A stretch of 64,000 nt of DNA from Acorus gramineus. Lineage: Eukaryota; Streptophyta; Magnoliopsida; Acorales; Acoraceae. A program made the position numbers and the translations under genes. The notes under the pieces were generated by a model. It did not search any database. It worked only from the letters and a program-made list of their open reading frames with translations, and had not been told where the DNA came from. This document shows, piece by piece, positions 44,917 to 57,600 of this stretch. The stretch lies in contig JAUJYN010000018.1 in assembly GCA_030737835.1 (NCBI GenBank), forward strand, positions 2,542,001-2,606,000. Direction: 5' to 3'. Position 1 is the first letter of the stretch; each line of letters opens with the position of its first letter.

Positions 44917-46848
44917 ATGGCAAACTTGGATGACTTGCTTCTTGAAGCTGCGGGGAGGACCAACAATGGTCCATCGGGTAGGAAGCAATATAACTCCCGT
45001 CCTCATACTAGTAGGAGGCGACGGGAGGGCTCCTACTCTGATGATGGGAGTGACTCCAGGGATGATGATTCGGATGATCCCGGGTACATGAAACGGAAGC
45101 CCTCTGGATCACAAGTCCCACTCAAAAAGAGGATAGACCCCACGGAGAAAGATGACAGGTCTGATGATGACAGCCGTGGAGGTGGAAGTGGAGACGACTC
45201 AGATAGCAGCATCCCATCCATCGGGAGTGACCTATATAAGGATGATGAAGATAGGGAAGCACTCATGCGGATGACCGAACTTGATCGTGAGATGATCTTG
45301 GCGGAACGAGGTGCCAAGAGGGATGACTATCGTCTAAAGAAGAAGGCAAGGGCTTCTTCCAAGTTGGAGAAGAAGCCAACACGGTCGAGAAAGGAGACTC
45401 CACCTCCCCTGTCCACGCGTGGTCGTTCTTCATTGAAGTCTGACCGGTCTGCCGCAAAAAATGATGCACTGAATGAGATCCGTGTGAAGCGGATGAGGCA
45501 TCAAGATCCAGAGAGATTCCGTAGGTGGGGGGAGAGAGACCCTGATGGCCATGCAGGTGGCATAGCAAAAAGAAGCTTCTCTCCACCGAGGAAACCCAGC
45601 CTTGGTAGTGCTTCGAGTGGGACTGACAGTGAGAGCGAGGCCCAAGGTGCTGCCAAAGAAGAGAGTGATGAGGAGGACCGGCTTTTGGGCAACAGTGGTC
45701 AACTGAAGTTTGAGGAAGTGACGGAGATCACCATCAGGCGATCAAGGCTGGCGAAATGGTTCATGGAACCCTTCTTCGAAGAGCTAATCACAGGCTGCTT
45801 TGTGAGGGTTGGGATTGGGGTGTCAAAAGAGGGGCAGAGTATCTACCGCCTCTGCCTGGTCCGTAATGTTGATGCATCAGAACCCGAGAAGCAATACAAG
45901 CTTGAGAATCGCTTGACGTACAAGTACCTCAACCTTGTGTGGGGTAATGAGGCCTCCGCTGCACGGTGGCAGATGGCCCGTGTGTCGGACTCCCCACCCC
46001 TTGAGGAGGAGTTCAACGCCTGGCTGCGCGAGGTGAATCGGTCAAGTGCGCGGTTGCCGACACGAATTGACATCCTTGAGAAGCGTGAGGCAATACAGAA
46101 GGCTGCGACTTTTGTGTACTCGGCCGAGACGGTGAAGCAGATGCTACAGGAGAAGAAGTCGGCGTCATCGCGGCCGAAGAATGTGGCGGCAGAAAAGGAC
46201 CGTTTGCGGAAGGAGATTGTGGCGGCAGAGTCTCGGGGTGATGGCACGGAGGTCGAGAGGTGCAGGGCTAGGCTGAGAGAGCTGGAGATGTCAAGGCCCA
46301 TGGAGAAAGACGCCAAGGCGGTCCGTCTCGCGGAGATGAACCGCAAGAACAGGGAGGAGAATTTCCGGAACGCATCTGAGCTCAAGCCTGTGAACACAAG
46401 CCTCAAGGCAGGTGAGGCAGGTTATGACCCGTTCTCGAGGAGATGGACCAGGTCTATGAACTACTACGTTTCGAAACCCGGGGGGGTCAGCGAAGAAGCT
46501 GTGAAAGCAATAGGTGGTTCTGTGGGGCTAGTGGAGAAAGCTACGAAGGCTGGGGAGGTGGCCACGGCAGCAGCGCTGGAGGCGGCGGCTGGTGCGGGGA
46601 AGCTGGTGGACACGAACGCGCCGGTGGACCGGGGGACGGAGTCGAACTCGCTCCATGATTTCGAGCTGCCAATATCACTGGCGGGGTTGCAGAGGTTTGG
46701 TGGCGCACAGGGTGTGCTGCAGGGGTACTTGGCGAGGAAGCAGAAGATTGAGGCGACGATTGGGTACCGTGTGCCAGAGAATGATGGGAGGAGGCATGTG
46801 CTTACCCTCACTGTCAGTGACTACAAGCGTCGGATGGGTCTTCTATGA
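44917..46848 (+). CDS. VIP5: RTF1-like Paf1-complex subunit (VIP5 type), Plus3 domain protein
   Basis: The 643-residue protein is a nuclear elongation factor of the Paf1 complex, which travels with RNA polymerase II and promotes histone H2B ubiquitination and H3K4 methylation; in Arabidopsis VIP5 is needed for FLC expression and late flowering. Visible parts: N terminus MANLDDLLLEA; acidic Ser/Asp-rich region about 35-110; conserved DREALMRMTELDREMILAERG (about 111-131, one residue short of the block); basic region 140-230; Plus3 domain about 265-373 with EITIRRSRLAKW, GCFVRVGIG and YLNLVWG; helical, charged region about 405-490; YDPFSRRWTRSMNYYV near 503. The frame is uninterrupted in one exon. 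The ATG has A at -3 and G at +4. An upstream ATG at 44837 would overlap the predicted acceptor and be spliced out. Codon use is normal and the length is typical of plant homologues, so it is probably functional. Confidence 0.95.
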   Translation: MANLDDLLLEAAGRTNNGPSGRKQYNSRPHTSRRRREGSYSDDGSDSRDDDSDDPGYMKRKPSGSQVPLKKRIDPTEKDDRSDDDSRGGGSGDDSDSSIPSIGSDLYKDDEDREALMRMTELDREMILAERGAKRDDYRLKKKARASSKLEKKPTRSRKETPPPLSTRGRSSLKSDRSAAKNDALNEIRVKRMRHQDPERFRRWGERDPDGHAGGIAKRSFSPPRKPSLGSASSGTDSESEAQGAAKEESDEEDRLLGNSGQLKFEEVTEITIRRSRLAKWFMEPFFEELITGCFVRVGIGVSKEGQSIYRLCLVRNVDASEPEKQYKLENRLTYKYLNLVWGNEASAARWQMARVSDSPPLEEEFNAWLREVNRSSARLPTRIDILEKREAIQKAATFVYSAETVKQMLQEKKSASSRPKNVAAEKDRLRKEIVAAESRGDGTEVERCRARLRELEMSRPMEKDAKAVRLAEMNRKNREENFRNASELKPVNTSLKAGEAGYDPFSRRWTRSMNYYVSKPGGVSEEAVKAIGGSVGLVEKATKAGEVATAAALEAAAGAGKLVDTNAPVDRGTESNSLHDFELPISLAGLQRFGGAQGVLQGYLARKQKIEATIGYRVPENDGRRHVLTLTVSDYKRRMGLL

Positions 46849-47280
46849 AGTGTCATGAGGTCAATATATTTGCGGACATGAAAGTGAGATGGCATGAAAG
46901 GGTTTTCAAAAAACTTTGTTGACATGTTCAGCTGGGCGTATAGTACTGGATACTTGTGATGTGTGACATACTGGGTTGGTTCAGTTGGCTTTTATGTTTT
47001 TTCAATCATGTTGTTCTGGGTTATTGGTGGTTGCATTTTAATTGTCCGGATGTTATGGATGTTGATATATACTTCTGGTTAGCTATTGAAATGAAATGCA
47101 ATTTGGAGGGGTATGCATCTTCGTGCGTTTGTATGGTAGGTCTATTTGGATTTGTGGTGGGAAAGCCCTTTAGGGTGAACCTGGTGGTGGAAAAACTATA
47201 ACCATGTTTTAGGGGCATTTAAAAACGCCAAGAAAATTGGCGTGGTTTAGCGGTGTGGATGTGGAAGCTAAAATTCATGT
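46849..47280 (+). other. RTF1 3' untranslated region (approximate)
   Basis: The region after the TGA is T-rich and without coding features. No canonical AATAAA was found; weaker AATGAAAT-like words occur near 47088. The end is set by judgement. Confidence 0.4.
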
Positions 47281-48240
47281 GGATTAGGGGTGGGGTTTTT
47301 TGAGCTTTCCCACTTTCAAATCTGATCCACCATGGAGCCTTAGTAGTTCATGATATGTACTGTCCTTGTCTAGGGTGTTTTGTGTAACCTGCGTGATGCC
47401 ACACAATCCAATATATAGCTGATTACCAACCCATTTTAATATATGCATGAGTTTGATTTCAGAATTTTTATGAGAAGCCATGTACGTGTGGATAACACGG
47501 TATGTTGAACCCAAATTTTGCATAACACACATGATTCTCATGTATATGAGTAAGAGTTCTCTAATAAGATTTGCGTAGTAATGCAAACAATTTCTGGTGG
47601 CTCTCTTCCATATCCTATGCCAACACCAAGAATGCAATTTAACTTCTGTAAATTAGGAAGGCTGTGTATCAACTGGCAAAAAAGTTCTGTTCGGTTCTCT
47701 CCCTCCATCCCTCTAGGATGAAGCGGTGTATGGCACATATTTTGAAAGTGCAACTGGAAGGAAATCATTGGAGATACCTTAGCATTCACCTCAAGGTTGG
47801 ATTCCATTTTTGAGAGAGCTTTTTTTTCTTCTGAATTTAAACCTTGTTCGCTTTCCATCTTCTAGAGACCTTTTGAAATCCACATCTTTGTCTCTTTAAA
47901 CACCATTCAGTAACCACCTCCTTGACAGAGTTCATTCACTTTGTATCTGGTTTGTTCCTAGGGGAACAAGATAAAAACAATATTTTGTTCCAGACAGGAA
48001 TACAGTGCTTAAAAGAGGACAAAGTAAAGGTAAGAGGTCATCCTTTGCTTTCAAGTTCATCACCGCTGACAGAGCCATTCAGGAGGAACACAGAACTTCA
48101 ACTTGGTGTCGTAGATACAACTGTCTCGGAGTGTATCCAAGAGTTCCAAGAAAGAGAGTTGTTGCGATGGTTGGAAGTTTTCTAATAGCTTAATAGTTAA
48201 TTGTTTATGGACTACGCCCGTAATTTTTTTTTACCCTTCA
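47281..48240. other. Unassigned region downstream of RTF1
   Basis: Two overlapping minus frames (47538-47858, 106 codons; 47284-47637, 117 codons) and a plus frame (47922-48185, 87 codons) are open, but I recognise no domain. The minus frame starts MESEQGLNSEEKKALSKMES and contains SLPNLQKLNC, which is suggestive of protein but too short to assign. It could be a gene relic or chance frames. Confidence 0.25.
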
Positions 48241-48359
48241 AGGGTTTTTTCCATGTTAATTAAAATTCTATCTTGTGGTGTGTGAATGATTGTATGCACT
48301 GTTCTATTAATCCTATAATAATGGCCCTAAGATGATCACTTTTTTTTTTTTTTTGGTAG

Positions 48360-48787
48360 GTAAGCTAAGATGACCACGTTGAGATTACACCAACATTACT
48401 TCGAGGTTAAGTTAAAATTACGGGCGCCGTAAAATTGGTGGTACAGATGAAACCACGTAGGGCTTACGGTGCAATGTCAGAAAGATAAGATTCGAGATTT
48501 ATGTTTATTTTAATATGATTTTTTCAATCATTCCAATCCTCTAAGTTAGTGGGTGTTTTTTTTTGGTCAATGACGGTTATTCTACTTGGTGATCTCTTGA
48601 TGGAAGCGCTATAAATTGGCATGAAAGGAGGGTCCCCAATCTAATCTAACTACTTCTCAGATTCTCCATCAAATCTCAGGATAAGAATGAAAGAGAGATA
48701 TTGGAAGAACCTATCTTATAAGATCTAAACAAACATCATGGATCTAGGTAATTAAGTTTGATTATATCCTAATATCTCTCTCTAACA
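48360..48787 (+). mobile_element. Copia 5' LTR (end defined, start uncertain)
   Basis: The LTR ends ATCTCTCTCTAACA at 48787, two bases before a primer-binding site. A TATAAA at 48610-48615 in GCGCTATAAATTGG is a fitting promoter. The start could not be fixed. It belongs to the copia coding remnant that continues on the plus strand. Confidence 0.6.
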
Positions 48788-48789
48788 TA

Positions 48790-48802
48790 TGGTATCAGAG
48801 CC
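48790..48802 (+). other. Copia primer-binding site (initiator tRNA-Met type)
   Basis: TGGTATCAGAGCC follows the LTR end by two bases, as usual for copia elements. Confidence 0.9.
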
Positions 48803-49809
48803 CTTTACGATCCAAAATATGGATTTATTTTGGCAAACAATTGGTTTTTGTTTGCTGATATGTTCTAGGATTCACGATATGCACTGGGCCTCTGTTTGAA
48901 ATGGGTTGTATGTAATCGGATAACACAACTAAATGCCCATTATATTACAGGGACATGTATGAAACTGTTTAGGGACCTATATGGAAAACGTATAAGGACT
49001 TATTTAAACAATTTTTATCGTTTATATACAATATTTATGTTGTTTCAAATTTCCTGTGAATGCTTAAATAGATTTAGATGATCATGTTATTTCATGAATA
49101 ATTTATTATGTTCCAATTTATGCATGAAATCATAATTTTATATTATTATATCATGAACTCAATTATAGTCCATATATGTTTAATGATTATGTTAGTCACC
49201 AAAGTGGCCTTAATCAAAGAAATTAATATCAAACTTGAGTTATGATGTAAAGGAATTATTTGCAGTTGGCTTACAGTATTCCTAAATATTTGATTCTTTA
49301 GGTATCCCCAAAGGGAACCTACCTGATGAAGGATTTTGAGGAATTTCTAAGTATGAAAAAAAAATAAAAATTCAGACGGCATAAAAGTGACTCTAAAAGA
49401 GTGAAAATCAAATGTTGTTAGATATTCATTTGAAGAAAAGGAGTTTCTACAATTACATGAGTTGGTTCAGACTGCTCTTATGCAGTGGATCATCTTAAGG
49501 CGGTTACGGCACAATTTGAGAGGGCGGACAAATCTTTAGCTGGTACCTTAATGGCTAAGTTTTCTCAACAAAATATGACGGATTCGGTAGTGTGCGTCAA
49601 GACATCATGATTATGATTATGGCTAAATGAATTTGGGCTTATTGCATTTGAAACCTTTATGGTTCAATTTTGTGCTCAACTTTCTTCCCTCACATTTTGG
49701 TTTGTTCAAAATTTCTCATAATGTACAAAGAGAAAAATGGACAATGAACGAGCTCATAACATTACGTATGCAAGAGGAAGAGAGATTGAAGCAGGAAGGT
49801 CTTCAGTCT
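48803..49809 (+). pseudogene. Copia gag, first part, decayed
   Basis: The region is full of stops but ends with a clear gag stretch, EKWTMNELITLRMQEEERLK (about 49731-49790), typical of plant copia gag, where WTLxELI...QEEERLK is common. Just upstream, HFGLFKISHNVQ corresponds to the usual FxxFKVSYN segment. LTR k interrupts after GLQS. Gag would package the RNA; this copy is dead. Confidence 0.75.
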
Positions 49810-52639
49810 TGTCACGCCCCAGGGCGGCCGACCCCGAGACGCGGCAATATATAAAGTATCAGCTATCAATACCTGAGGTCAACAAAGACTCCAACAACAA
49901 CACACAAGGTGACAAAGCAAAAATAAATGATAACTGACTGAAAAGCGGAAGCATAAGATATCAACAATGTCTGTAAATCAAAAACATTATTACAGACTCG
50001 AATACACAATCACTGTCCTGTGAGAGCCAAGTCTAGTCCAAATAAAATACAACCTGTGCCACATGCACGATTTACAATACATAAAATGACTCTAGGACTG
50101 CTGACAGCCTCGCACTCGCCACCCGCCAGACAGAACGCTCCACGCACATAAGACCACGCCGCAGGGAAGCTACAGCTCCACGCCCAACACTGTCCCTAAA
50201 AAAAACAGTATGCGAGGGGTGAGCTACAAGCTCAGTGAGTGGCTGAAAACCAATCACCAATACAATAGTTCAATACTAAAGCAATTTCCTTTCAAGGAAA
50301 ACATGGGTGAAAACCCAATGGATAACAAGGTCACGCGGCAGCGCGACCAACCTCACCCTCACCCTCACTCCCGAAGGAAGACTCTTGGGACTTTTGGGGA
50401 GAGACCATACCGTTGGTCGAAGAGACGCGGAATTACTGGTCTACACAACACTACTGGATCATCTATATCGCGATAACTGCCCAACGATGTCTCTGAACAT
50501 CGATACGTAACCGGACCCAACAACTATGGGAACGGACGAAAAACGAATGGGTCAAGTGGCGACATGACTTCATTTCATCCTCACCCTCACCCCTAAGGGT
50601 GACACAGGACTGTTGGAAGAAAACCTTTTGTTCTACACCCTTCGTCATCCGATAGCCCTCTCCCGAGTAGCCTCTATCTGGTATACTCCCATGATCAGTA
50701 CATCTGCCGAACGCATCGGTAGTACCTACAGGTGGGAGCCCTCTGTCAGGACAGCTTTAACGTCGGGTAGCTTCAACGTGGATTCGAAGAAGGGGAGAAC
50801 GATTCCACGCTCGCAAAATCATCCGGTAGCCCTTTCCCGCATAGCCTCTACCTGTCGACCTTCCACGATCGATACATCAGCCCGATGAGTACCGCGATAC
50901 GCATCAGTAGCACCTACAAGTGGTGGCACCCAAACAGGACAGCTTCGATGCTGGGGTGTTCGACGCACGACGATGTTGGGAGGAAGCACCCCACGTTCGC
51001 AAAGCAAACCCTATGGGAAAGTTAACTACGCTCGTTAATCACATATCGAGGATAACGAATACTCTTGAACTCCCACACGAGTGCATCGCTCAGACGCGAG
51101 GGGTTACCTCTGCTCTCACACAGAATTAAGCCCAAGGCATATAACCCAATAGGCGGTTCATATACACGCCTAGCACGGGTAGGCCTAACTTAATGTCAAA
51201 GCTACCGGTTTAACAAAACTGATACAACAGATGAATTCTCCTGAATTTCATTCAAGTGCATCACACGGATGCAAGGGCGATTACTTCGCTCGCGCACTAA
51301 CTAATGAGTTACATCCCGACAGCGGGTCGTACCCATGCCTATTTCAGATAGGCCTAATTAGTTTTAACATGCGCATATATTTTATAGGAGAATTAAATCT
51401 TAGTTATGTGCATGAATCACATGCACTATCACATATTAATTAATCATAGGGATACTCCCTAACATGGATTTACCTCATAAACAACAATCATACAACATGC
51501 ATACAAGGTATGGCTCACTTAAACATGCATACATGGCTATTAATCATATAAGCACACAAGGCATAACTTAAGCATGCGTTGGATATCACCAACTTAAAAG
51601 GGAAGGGTCAAGCGCGATCTCGCGCACTAACAGGTGCATGCCAATATTCCAAACGAACCTGAGTCGAGTAGGAAATCGCATCTACTTACTCAGTTCGTTC
51701 AGAGGGAGAGAGCGAGAGAGAGATCATCATCTCTTGAAGTTGGTCATAGCTTTGCCCCATTAGCATGGGCGCAACAACTACACCACGCCCTCGAGTCTTA
51801 TCGCAAGGGAATATTAGGCAGGTGCTCGTTATTAACCCAGACTTAATCATGCTGGATATTCCAATTAATATGGTGGGAGTAGTATTACAATACTACCTAA
51901 GGCATTCCCTATTCTATACATCCATACACATTACAGAAATACATGCCCATACTAGAGGGGCGCATGCGATACAATCATTCATACATGGATACAATACATG
52001 CAATATAAGCCTAGCATGCAAGATATCTAACCTATTATAGTTTAAGCATGGCCATACTACTTATCTACACAAGTAGTATTGGTAGGGTGCTCCATCGATG
52101 CGTGATGCATGACTACGCGCGTCGAGCGCAGCTCGAGGGGTTGGATCAAACCACTCACCGCAACTCGGGACCTCGCGCATCCCATCCGACGAGATCTGCA
52201 AGGTAAGGGCATCAAATTTGGTGAGTAACATCACATTATAACACATAGAAATTACTAGAAATACCAAAACATAGACATGCACGCATACGGGCTCGCACGC
52301 ATGCGAGCACGCACGTACGCACGCATGCCCTAGTGCCCCAACACTGCACCTACCCGAGCCCCTGGGCAGCCCCGTGCGTGCCCCTACACGCGCGCGCACT
52401 GGCGCCCTGCCGCATGCCCAGGCGCGCCCAGACACGCTGCCCTGCGCGCGCGCACGCTCTCGCGCGCCCTCGCGCACTCGCGCGCACGACCCGAGCGCAC
52501 CGCCCGCGTTGCCAGCGTCCGCGCGAACCCTCGCGCTTGCTCTACGCACACCCGCGCGCGCGCCCAGCACCCTTTAACCCCTTTTAACCCCTCCCCCACA
52601 CTCCTCACTCACCCTAAACGAACTACCTAGCATGCATGA
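49810..52639 (-). mobile_element. Solo gypsy LTR k (subfamily B), left part
   Basis: The plus strand begins TGTCACGCCCCAGGGCGGCC; the repeat is cut at 52639 by a 1.2-kb element and ends ATAACA at 54667. TSD AGTCT (49805-49809) and AGTAT (54668-54671 plus 57861) match in four of five bases. Without the insertion it is about 3.63 kb. It contains a TGAGCTACAAGCTCAGTGAG block, one 110-bp repeat unit at 50340, the CpG block at 52290-52570 and an acceptor-like CCTTGCAGATC near 52195 (minus). Confidence 0.88.
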
Positions 52640-53858
52640 TGTTAGATATTCAAAAGAACATATTTTTATATGCTTTTAAGAGTTGTTTTGGAACATTTCC
52701 CTATGTAATTATTCATATATACATGCATATTAGGGAAGTTTCTATTCTTTATATTCAAAGCATATTTTGCACAAATTGACAATATTTATACAATTAATAT
52801 GCATTATCATATTTTTCATATAGAGCCATATTTTAAAATTCAGAAATCTAAATTTGGCAGTATTTAAATTTGGCAGGTTATAAATTGAAGAAGGAATTAG
52901 CATTCAAAGCTTCATCAAAACTTCTAAAAATGATCCACCAAATCAATAAAATCTTCAATCAAATCAGCTTTGACATCTCCAACAAATCAACAAGATCTCT
53001 AATAGATTTTGCAATTATATCTCCAACATATTTTGCAAATCAGCATTAACAACTCAAGCAAATCAGCATTTACAACTAATTCAACCCTCAAAACCCCTAT
53101 AAAAAGGGCAGCCAAGGAGGCATCTCTGCATTCAGCCAAGGAGAGATCTCTGCATTCAGCCAGAAGGAATTCTTTTTCAGTTTTTGTTATTTCTTTTCTG
53201 TTTTTAGTTTTTGTTTTTATTTCTTTAGTATTAGAGACAGATTCTCGTGTTTTCAATAAAGTATATTATTATTTTATGGAATATTTTTATTTTTATTCTA
53301 GAATTTCATCAACCATGGTAGGCTAGAAAATCCTTCCATCAAGGAGAGGATTCCACCCCATGAGATTGAGTGATTGATTATTTTCTTTGTGCATTGATGT
53401 TTTCTGATTTGTTCTTCATGTTTATATAGTTTCTTCAACTCAGATTTCTTTTGATTATGGGTATTTTTAGATCTTCCGTCGTTCTACTTAGATGGGATAC
53501 GGTTGATGCTTTATAAACCCTATTTTTAAATCGAGTAGAAGTGAACTGCTTTTGAAATATTCTGTTTTCATTGAATGCAAAAGAAAGAATTATCACGATA
53601 TTCGTGGGGTGGATTTCCAATCCTTGATGGTCTTTTTTTATACATTAATTTCAACCTAAGCTTTTCAAATAGTTTTCTTAAATCAATAATTTGTTTTTAA
53701 ACCTTTTTGCCAAATATTGATAATCTTTTACTTTTATTCGTTTACTTCAATAAGCCTCCCTGTGGATTCGACCCCTTGCTATCACTTTCTACCTAGGTAA
53801 GGGTTTTATATTTTTGTTGGCAAAGACGAGATTTTAACGACAATCAAAGCCACCAACA
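52640..53858 (+). mobile_element. TG...CA element of another family, solo-LTR-like (1219 bp)
   Basis: It starts TGTTAGATATTC and ends CACCAACA, flanked by CATGA (52635-52639) and CATAA (53859-53863), a near-perfect TSD. It is AT-rich, unlike LTR k. TATAAAAA at 53098-53105, a 24-bp duplication (53111-53158) with CTCTGCATTCAGCC, AATAAA at 53255-53260 and CCCTGTGGATTCGACCCC near 53758 give it the look of an LTR with promoter and polyadenylation signal. The open frame 53009-53326 is not a known protein. No internal region is present. Confidence 0.7.
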
Positions 53859-53863
53859 CATAA

Positions 53864-54667
53864 CTTCCCAACAACCCCTAAAGCCATGAAAACCAAAGAA
53901 AAGAAGGAGAAAAGCTCACCAAGGGAGGGGGAGATTCGGGGGCCCTCAATGCACCCGCGACCACCTCAACCACCACCACGACTACCACCACGTCCACAGC
54001 CTCTCCTCAGCCTTCTTTGGCTAAAAAACAGGGGGGGGGGGAAGATATGAGAGGGAGCTTGAGAGAGGAGAAACCACAACAACAACACATACACAAAACT
54101 CACCTTCTTGTGCTTCCTTCTTCACCTTCTCCTTCATTTGCTTTTTCCTCCTTCTTCTCCACACACAAAGAAGGGGAAAAAAGAGAGACCAAGAGCGAGA
54201 GAGAAGATGTTCCAGGAAATGGGAGAGAGGGGGAGAGAGAGAGGGTAAAAATGTCATTTTCATGCCCAAATAGTGCCTAGGGGTGACCATAAGGGGGTGG
54301 TGAGGTTAGGGTTAGGCTCACCCTCACTCAACCACTTATTTTTTCTTTATTGGGAAGCGTGCGGAGAAGCACCACACACTCGAAAATATGTCACCCACCG
54401 AAACCCAGTAACGGCAAAACCCGGATGCGATTCGGAACTGCATATTTTTCAAAACGTTACCAGAATTCGATGAAATTTTTATGGGTAGTACTAAACGGTA
54501 CCAGGACCCATAATATGTAGTTAGATTTCAAATCAGAGTACTCCAACTCCCGCAGGTAGCTAAATGCCAAAATTTTAGTGACTCCGATCGAAAAAGAAAA
54601 AGGCCCTGAATGACCCAGATGTGACCAAGGCTTAACCGAAATGGCTCCAAATGACACAGACATAACA
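53864..54667 (-). mobile_element. Solo gypsy LTR k, right part
   Basis: LTR k resumes with CTAAAGCCATGAAAACC (compare 3760 in copy c), a donor-like GGTGAGC near 53917 (minus), the CCACCTCAACCACCACC leader word, and ends GACACAGACATAACA at 54667. Confidence 0.85.
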
Positions 54668-54671
54668 AGTA

Positions 54672-57600
54672 TGTCACGACCCAGGGCGGCTGTCCCCGGG
54701 ACGTGGCAAGTGTATATAAGATATCAGTACACAGGAGTTCAATAACATACTCAAACAACAGCAAATATGACAACACAGATAAAGCAGGGCTGACATAATA
54801 TATACACCAAATGCGGAAGCTAAAAAGACTGAATCTGTAATCAACAACATACTACAGACTCGATACATAATCGTATGTCCTGTGAGAGCCAACATGTCCA
54901 TATATATACACAAATAAAATCCATACATAATCCCAACTAGGTGCCCAAGCACAGAATATATACATACAACAAGAGAAGGGTGCTGATGGCCTCAAACTCG
55001 AGGGACGTGGCGCTACTCCTCTACTGGTGTAGTCGCTCGGGAAGCTCCTCCCTCAGAGATCACTGAAAAAGACAATATGCGAGGGGTGAGCCACACGCTC
55101 AGTGAATAGCACAACCCATGCATACAGTTCATATTAACCACATTTAAATCAAGCCAATAGCCCAAAGCGGCATAAACATCACAAATCCGGGGGGTTCGTC
55201 ACATCGCCGAACCGCCATACCCTTACCCTCACCCTCACCCTCAATAGGTGACCTAGGATGTTGGGACTTAATGGGTGGATAATCATCCATACATAATCCT
55301 GTGGGTCGTCGCATCGCCGGCCCACCATACCCTCACCCTCACCTCTCAACAGGTGACCTAGGCTCTTGGTACTGACTAGGCTGTTGGTCACCCTCGGTCC
55401 ACCGATAGTCTCTCCCCACTCCGTAGGTCGTTTGGCCACTTCCACGTTCGGCGCAGTCCTTCTACCAAATCAGGAGGCGCCTACTGATGGAAGCCCCTGC
55501 ACGGGACAACCTTTCTAACGCCGGGGTAGTCTCTACACGGATCCAACGGAGGAAAACAGAACAGCCTATCCATCGCATATGATCCACTCGGATCCGCTGA
55601 CAGCACATCTCTACAACTCTAATGTCTTGAATTCCTCTGAATTCCACCAGCGCGCATAACCAGGATGCGGGGAAATAAATGAGACAACAAAGGGGAAAAG
55701 AGACCTTGGGAGGGTAACCTGAGGTCCCGATGTAGGACATCCGACAACCAAACGAGGAACACGGAGTACCCTAACCCGGGTCTCAATGTTAACCTCGCAA
55801 GGCCCCCTTATATTCCAAAAGCATGCTATCAATATTAAAGCTTGCATTTAATTAAATAAATCAAACTAATAGGACGCATGCACAGGTCGGGCTTTCCTAG
55901 CATGATAACGGGGTGACATGATACACGGCTCATGCACAATCCTAAGGGTGCAAGTCCCTAACATACAAGTCTAGGGTGGCATGCATTCTACACACACACA
56001 TCATGCTTACATGGATTTCAAAACAACAGTTAATACTAACTATGTGCCCCAGGGGAGGACGGTACACGCTCCAAGGCATGTAGCGCCTCCCAAACTGGGT
56101 TGGGTTGTCCCACTCACCGGAAATCGGGTCGACGCGCGACCGTCCGTCGAGATCTGCAAGACAAGGTATTAACTGGTGAGTATAAATCCACAGATACCCC
56201 AAAATAGACAACATACACAATTAAATACCCAAAATCCCAAATCAAACACCCGCACGGCCGGCAACCACCCGCACGGCCACCCGACCGCCCGGGGGCACCG
56301 CCGCGCCTCGGCCCACGCACCCCGCGCCCCGCCGGGCCCCTGCCCGCTGCCTAGACACACCGCCGCACCACCCGGGGCACCGCGCGTCCACTGCACCCAG
56401 CCGCAGCAGCCCGCGCGTGCCCCGCACGCCTCGCGCCGGCCCGCGAGCACCCCGCACGCCCCCGCACGCAGCGCCTCGCCCCGCGCGCACCTCCGCCATC
56501 CCGCCGCGCCCCCCGCGCACCACAGCCGCCTTGCTATGCCCCGCGCGCACCACGGCCGCCTCGCCGCGCCCCGCGCGCACCCCGCGCGCACCCTGCACGA
56601 CCTCCCTGCACACACCGCCCTCGGCCATCACCCCCAGCACCCGCACGCCCAGCACCGCCAACCCGTCCAGCGCGCCTAGCACGCACTCCGCGCGCACCGC
56701 CGCTCGCACGCCTCCCCGCACCAGCCACTCGACCAGCTCCTCCCGGGTGCACCCGCGCGCAGCACGCCCAGCGTCCGCACGCCCAGCACACCCACGCACA
56801 GTTGCTCGACCAGCTCCTCGCACCAGACCCGCGCGACCAGCACTCACGCGCACGACCAGCTCCTCGCGCACAGACCCGCGCGACCATCTCCTCGCGCACA
56901 GACCCACACGACAAGCACCTCGCGCGCAGCTCGCCATCAGCCCCTCGCGCACAGCTGCTCGACCAGCACCTCGTGCGCGCAGCACCGAGCACACCCAGCA
57001 CGAACAGCACGCCCACGCACAGCACGCCCGCGCGCGCGCACGCGCGCACGCCCGCGCGTGCCCAGCCTGCGCGCTACCTGAGCTGCTGCCGCTGCTGCCT
57101 GTTGCCCGGAATAGGACCCCCCCCACTGCCCGAGTACCTCCACCACCACCCAAATGGCCTCCGACGGCCTCCGACCTCCCCCAACCACCCCCGACGGCCT
57201 CCCACAGCCGCCGACCACCTCCCAAACCCAAAAACCCCCTCCTATCAAGCATCTAAGCATGAAATAGAGGGAAAGAAAGCTTACCAAGGGTGAGGAAGGG
57301 GTGACCGGGTGCTCTCCGCGCACCGAAACCCTTCTCAAAGGCCCTCCTACGCCCCGATCTATCTCGGCCTTCGAAACGGCCAAAAACAGAGGAGAAAGAG
57401 AGGAGGACAGGGAGGCTAGGATCATCGGAATCGGGTTTTGAAGGTACCGGGGTGTACACTTCTTAGGTTTGGGTTTTTGGTTTTGAGGGGTCTAAGGGCC
57501 TCAAATGGAAGAAAAAGAGGGAGAGAGGAGAGAGGGAAAGTTGGTAGGGATGATGAATAGTGTTTTCAAAAATTAGATCTCACATTTATATAGTGTGCGA

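Noticed and set aside
44837..45091. ATG-led 84-codon frame overlapping the RTF1 start
   Set aside because: It is out of frame with RTF1, spans the predicted splice acceptor and has no homology that I recognise.
45033..46811. Minus-strand frames within the RTF1 coding region (for example 45843-46406)
   Set aside because: They are shadows of the RTF1 frame and only reflect its Ser/Arg/Glu composition.
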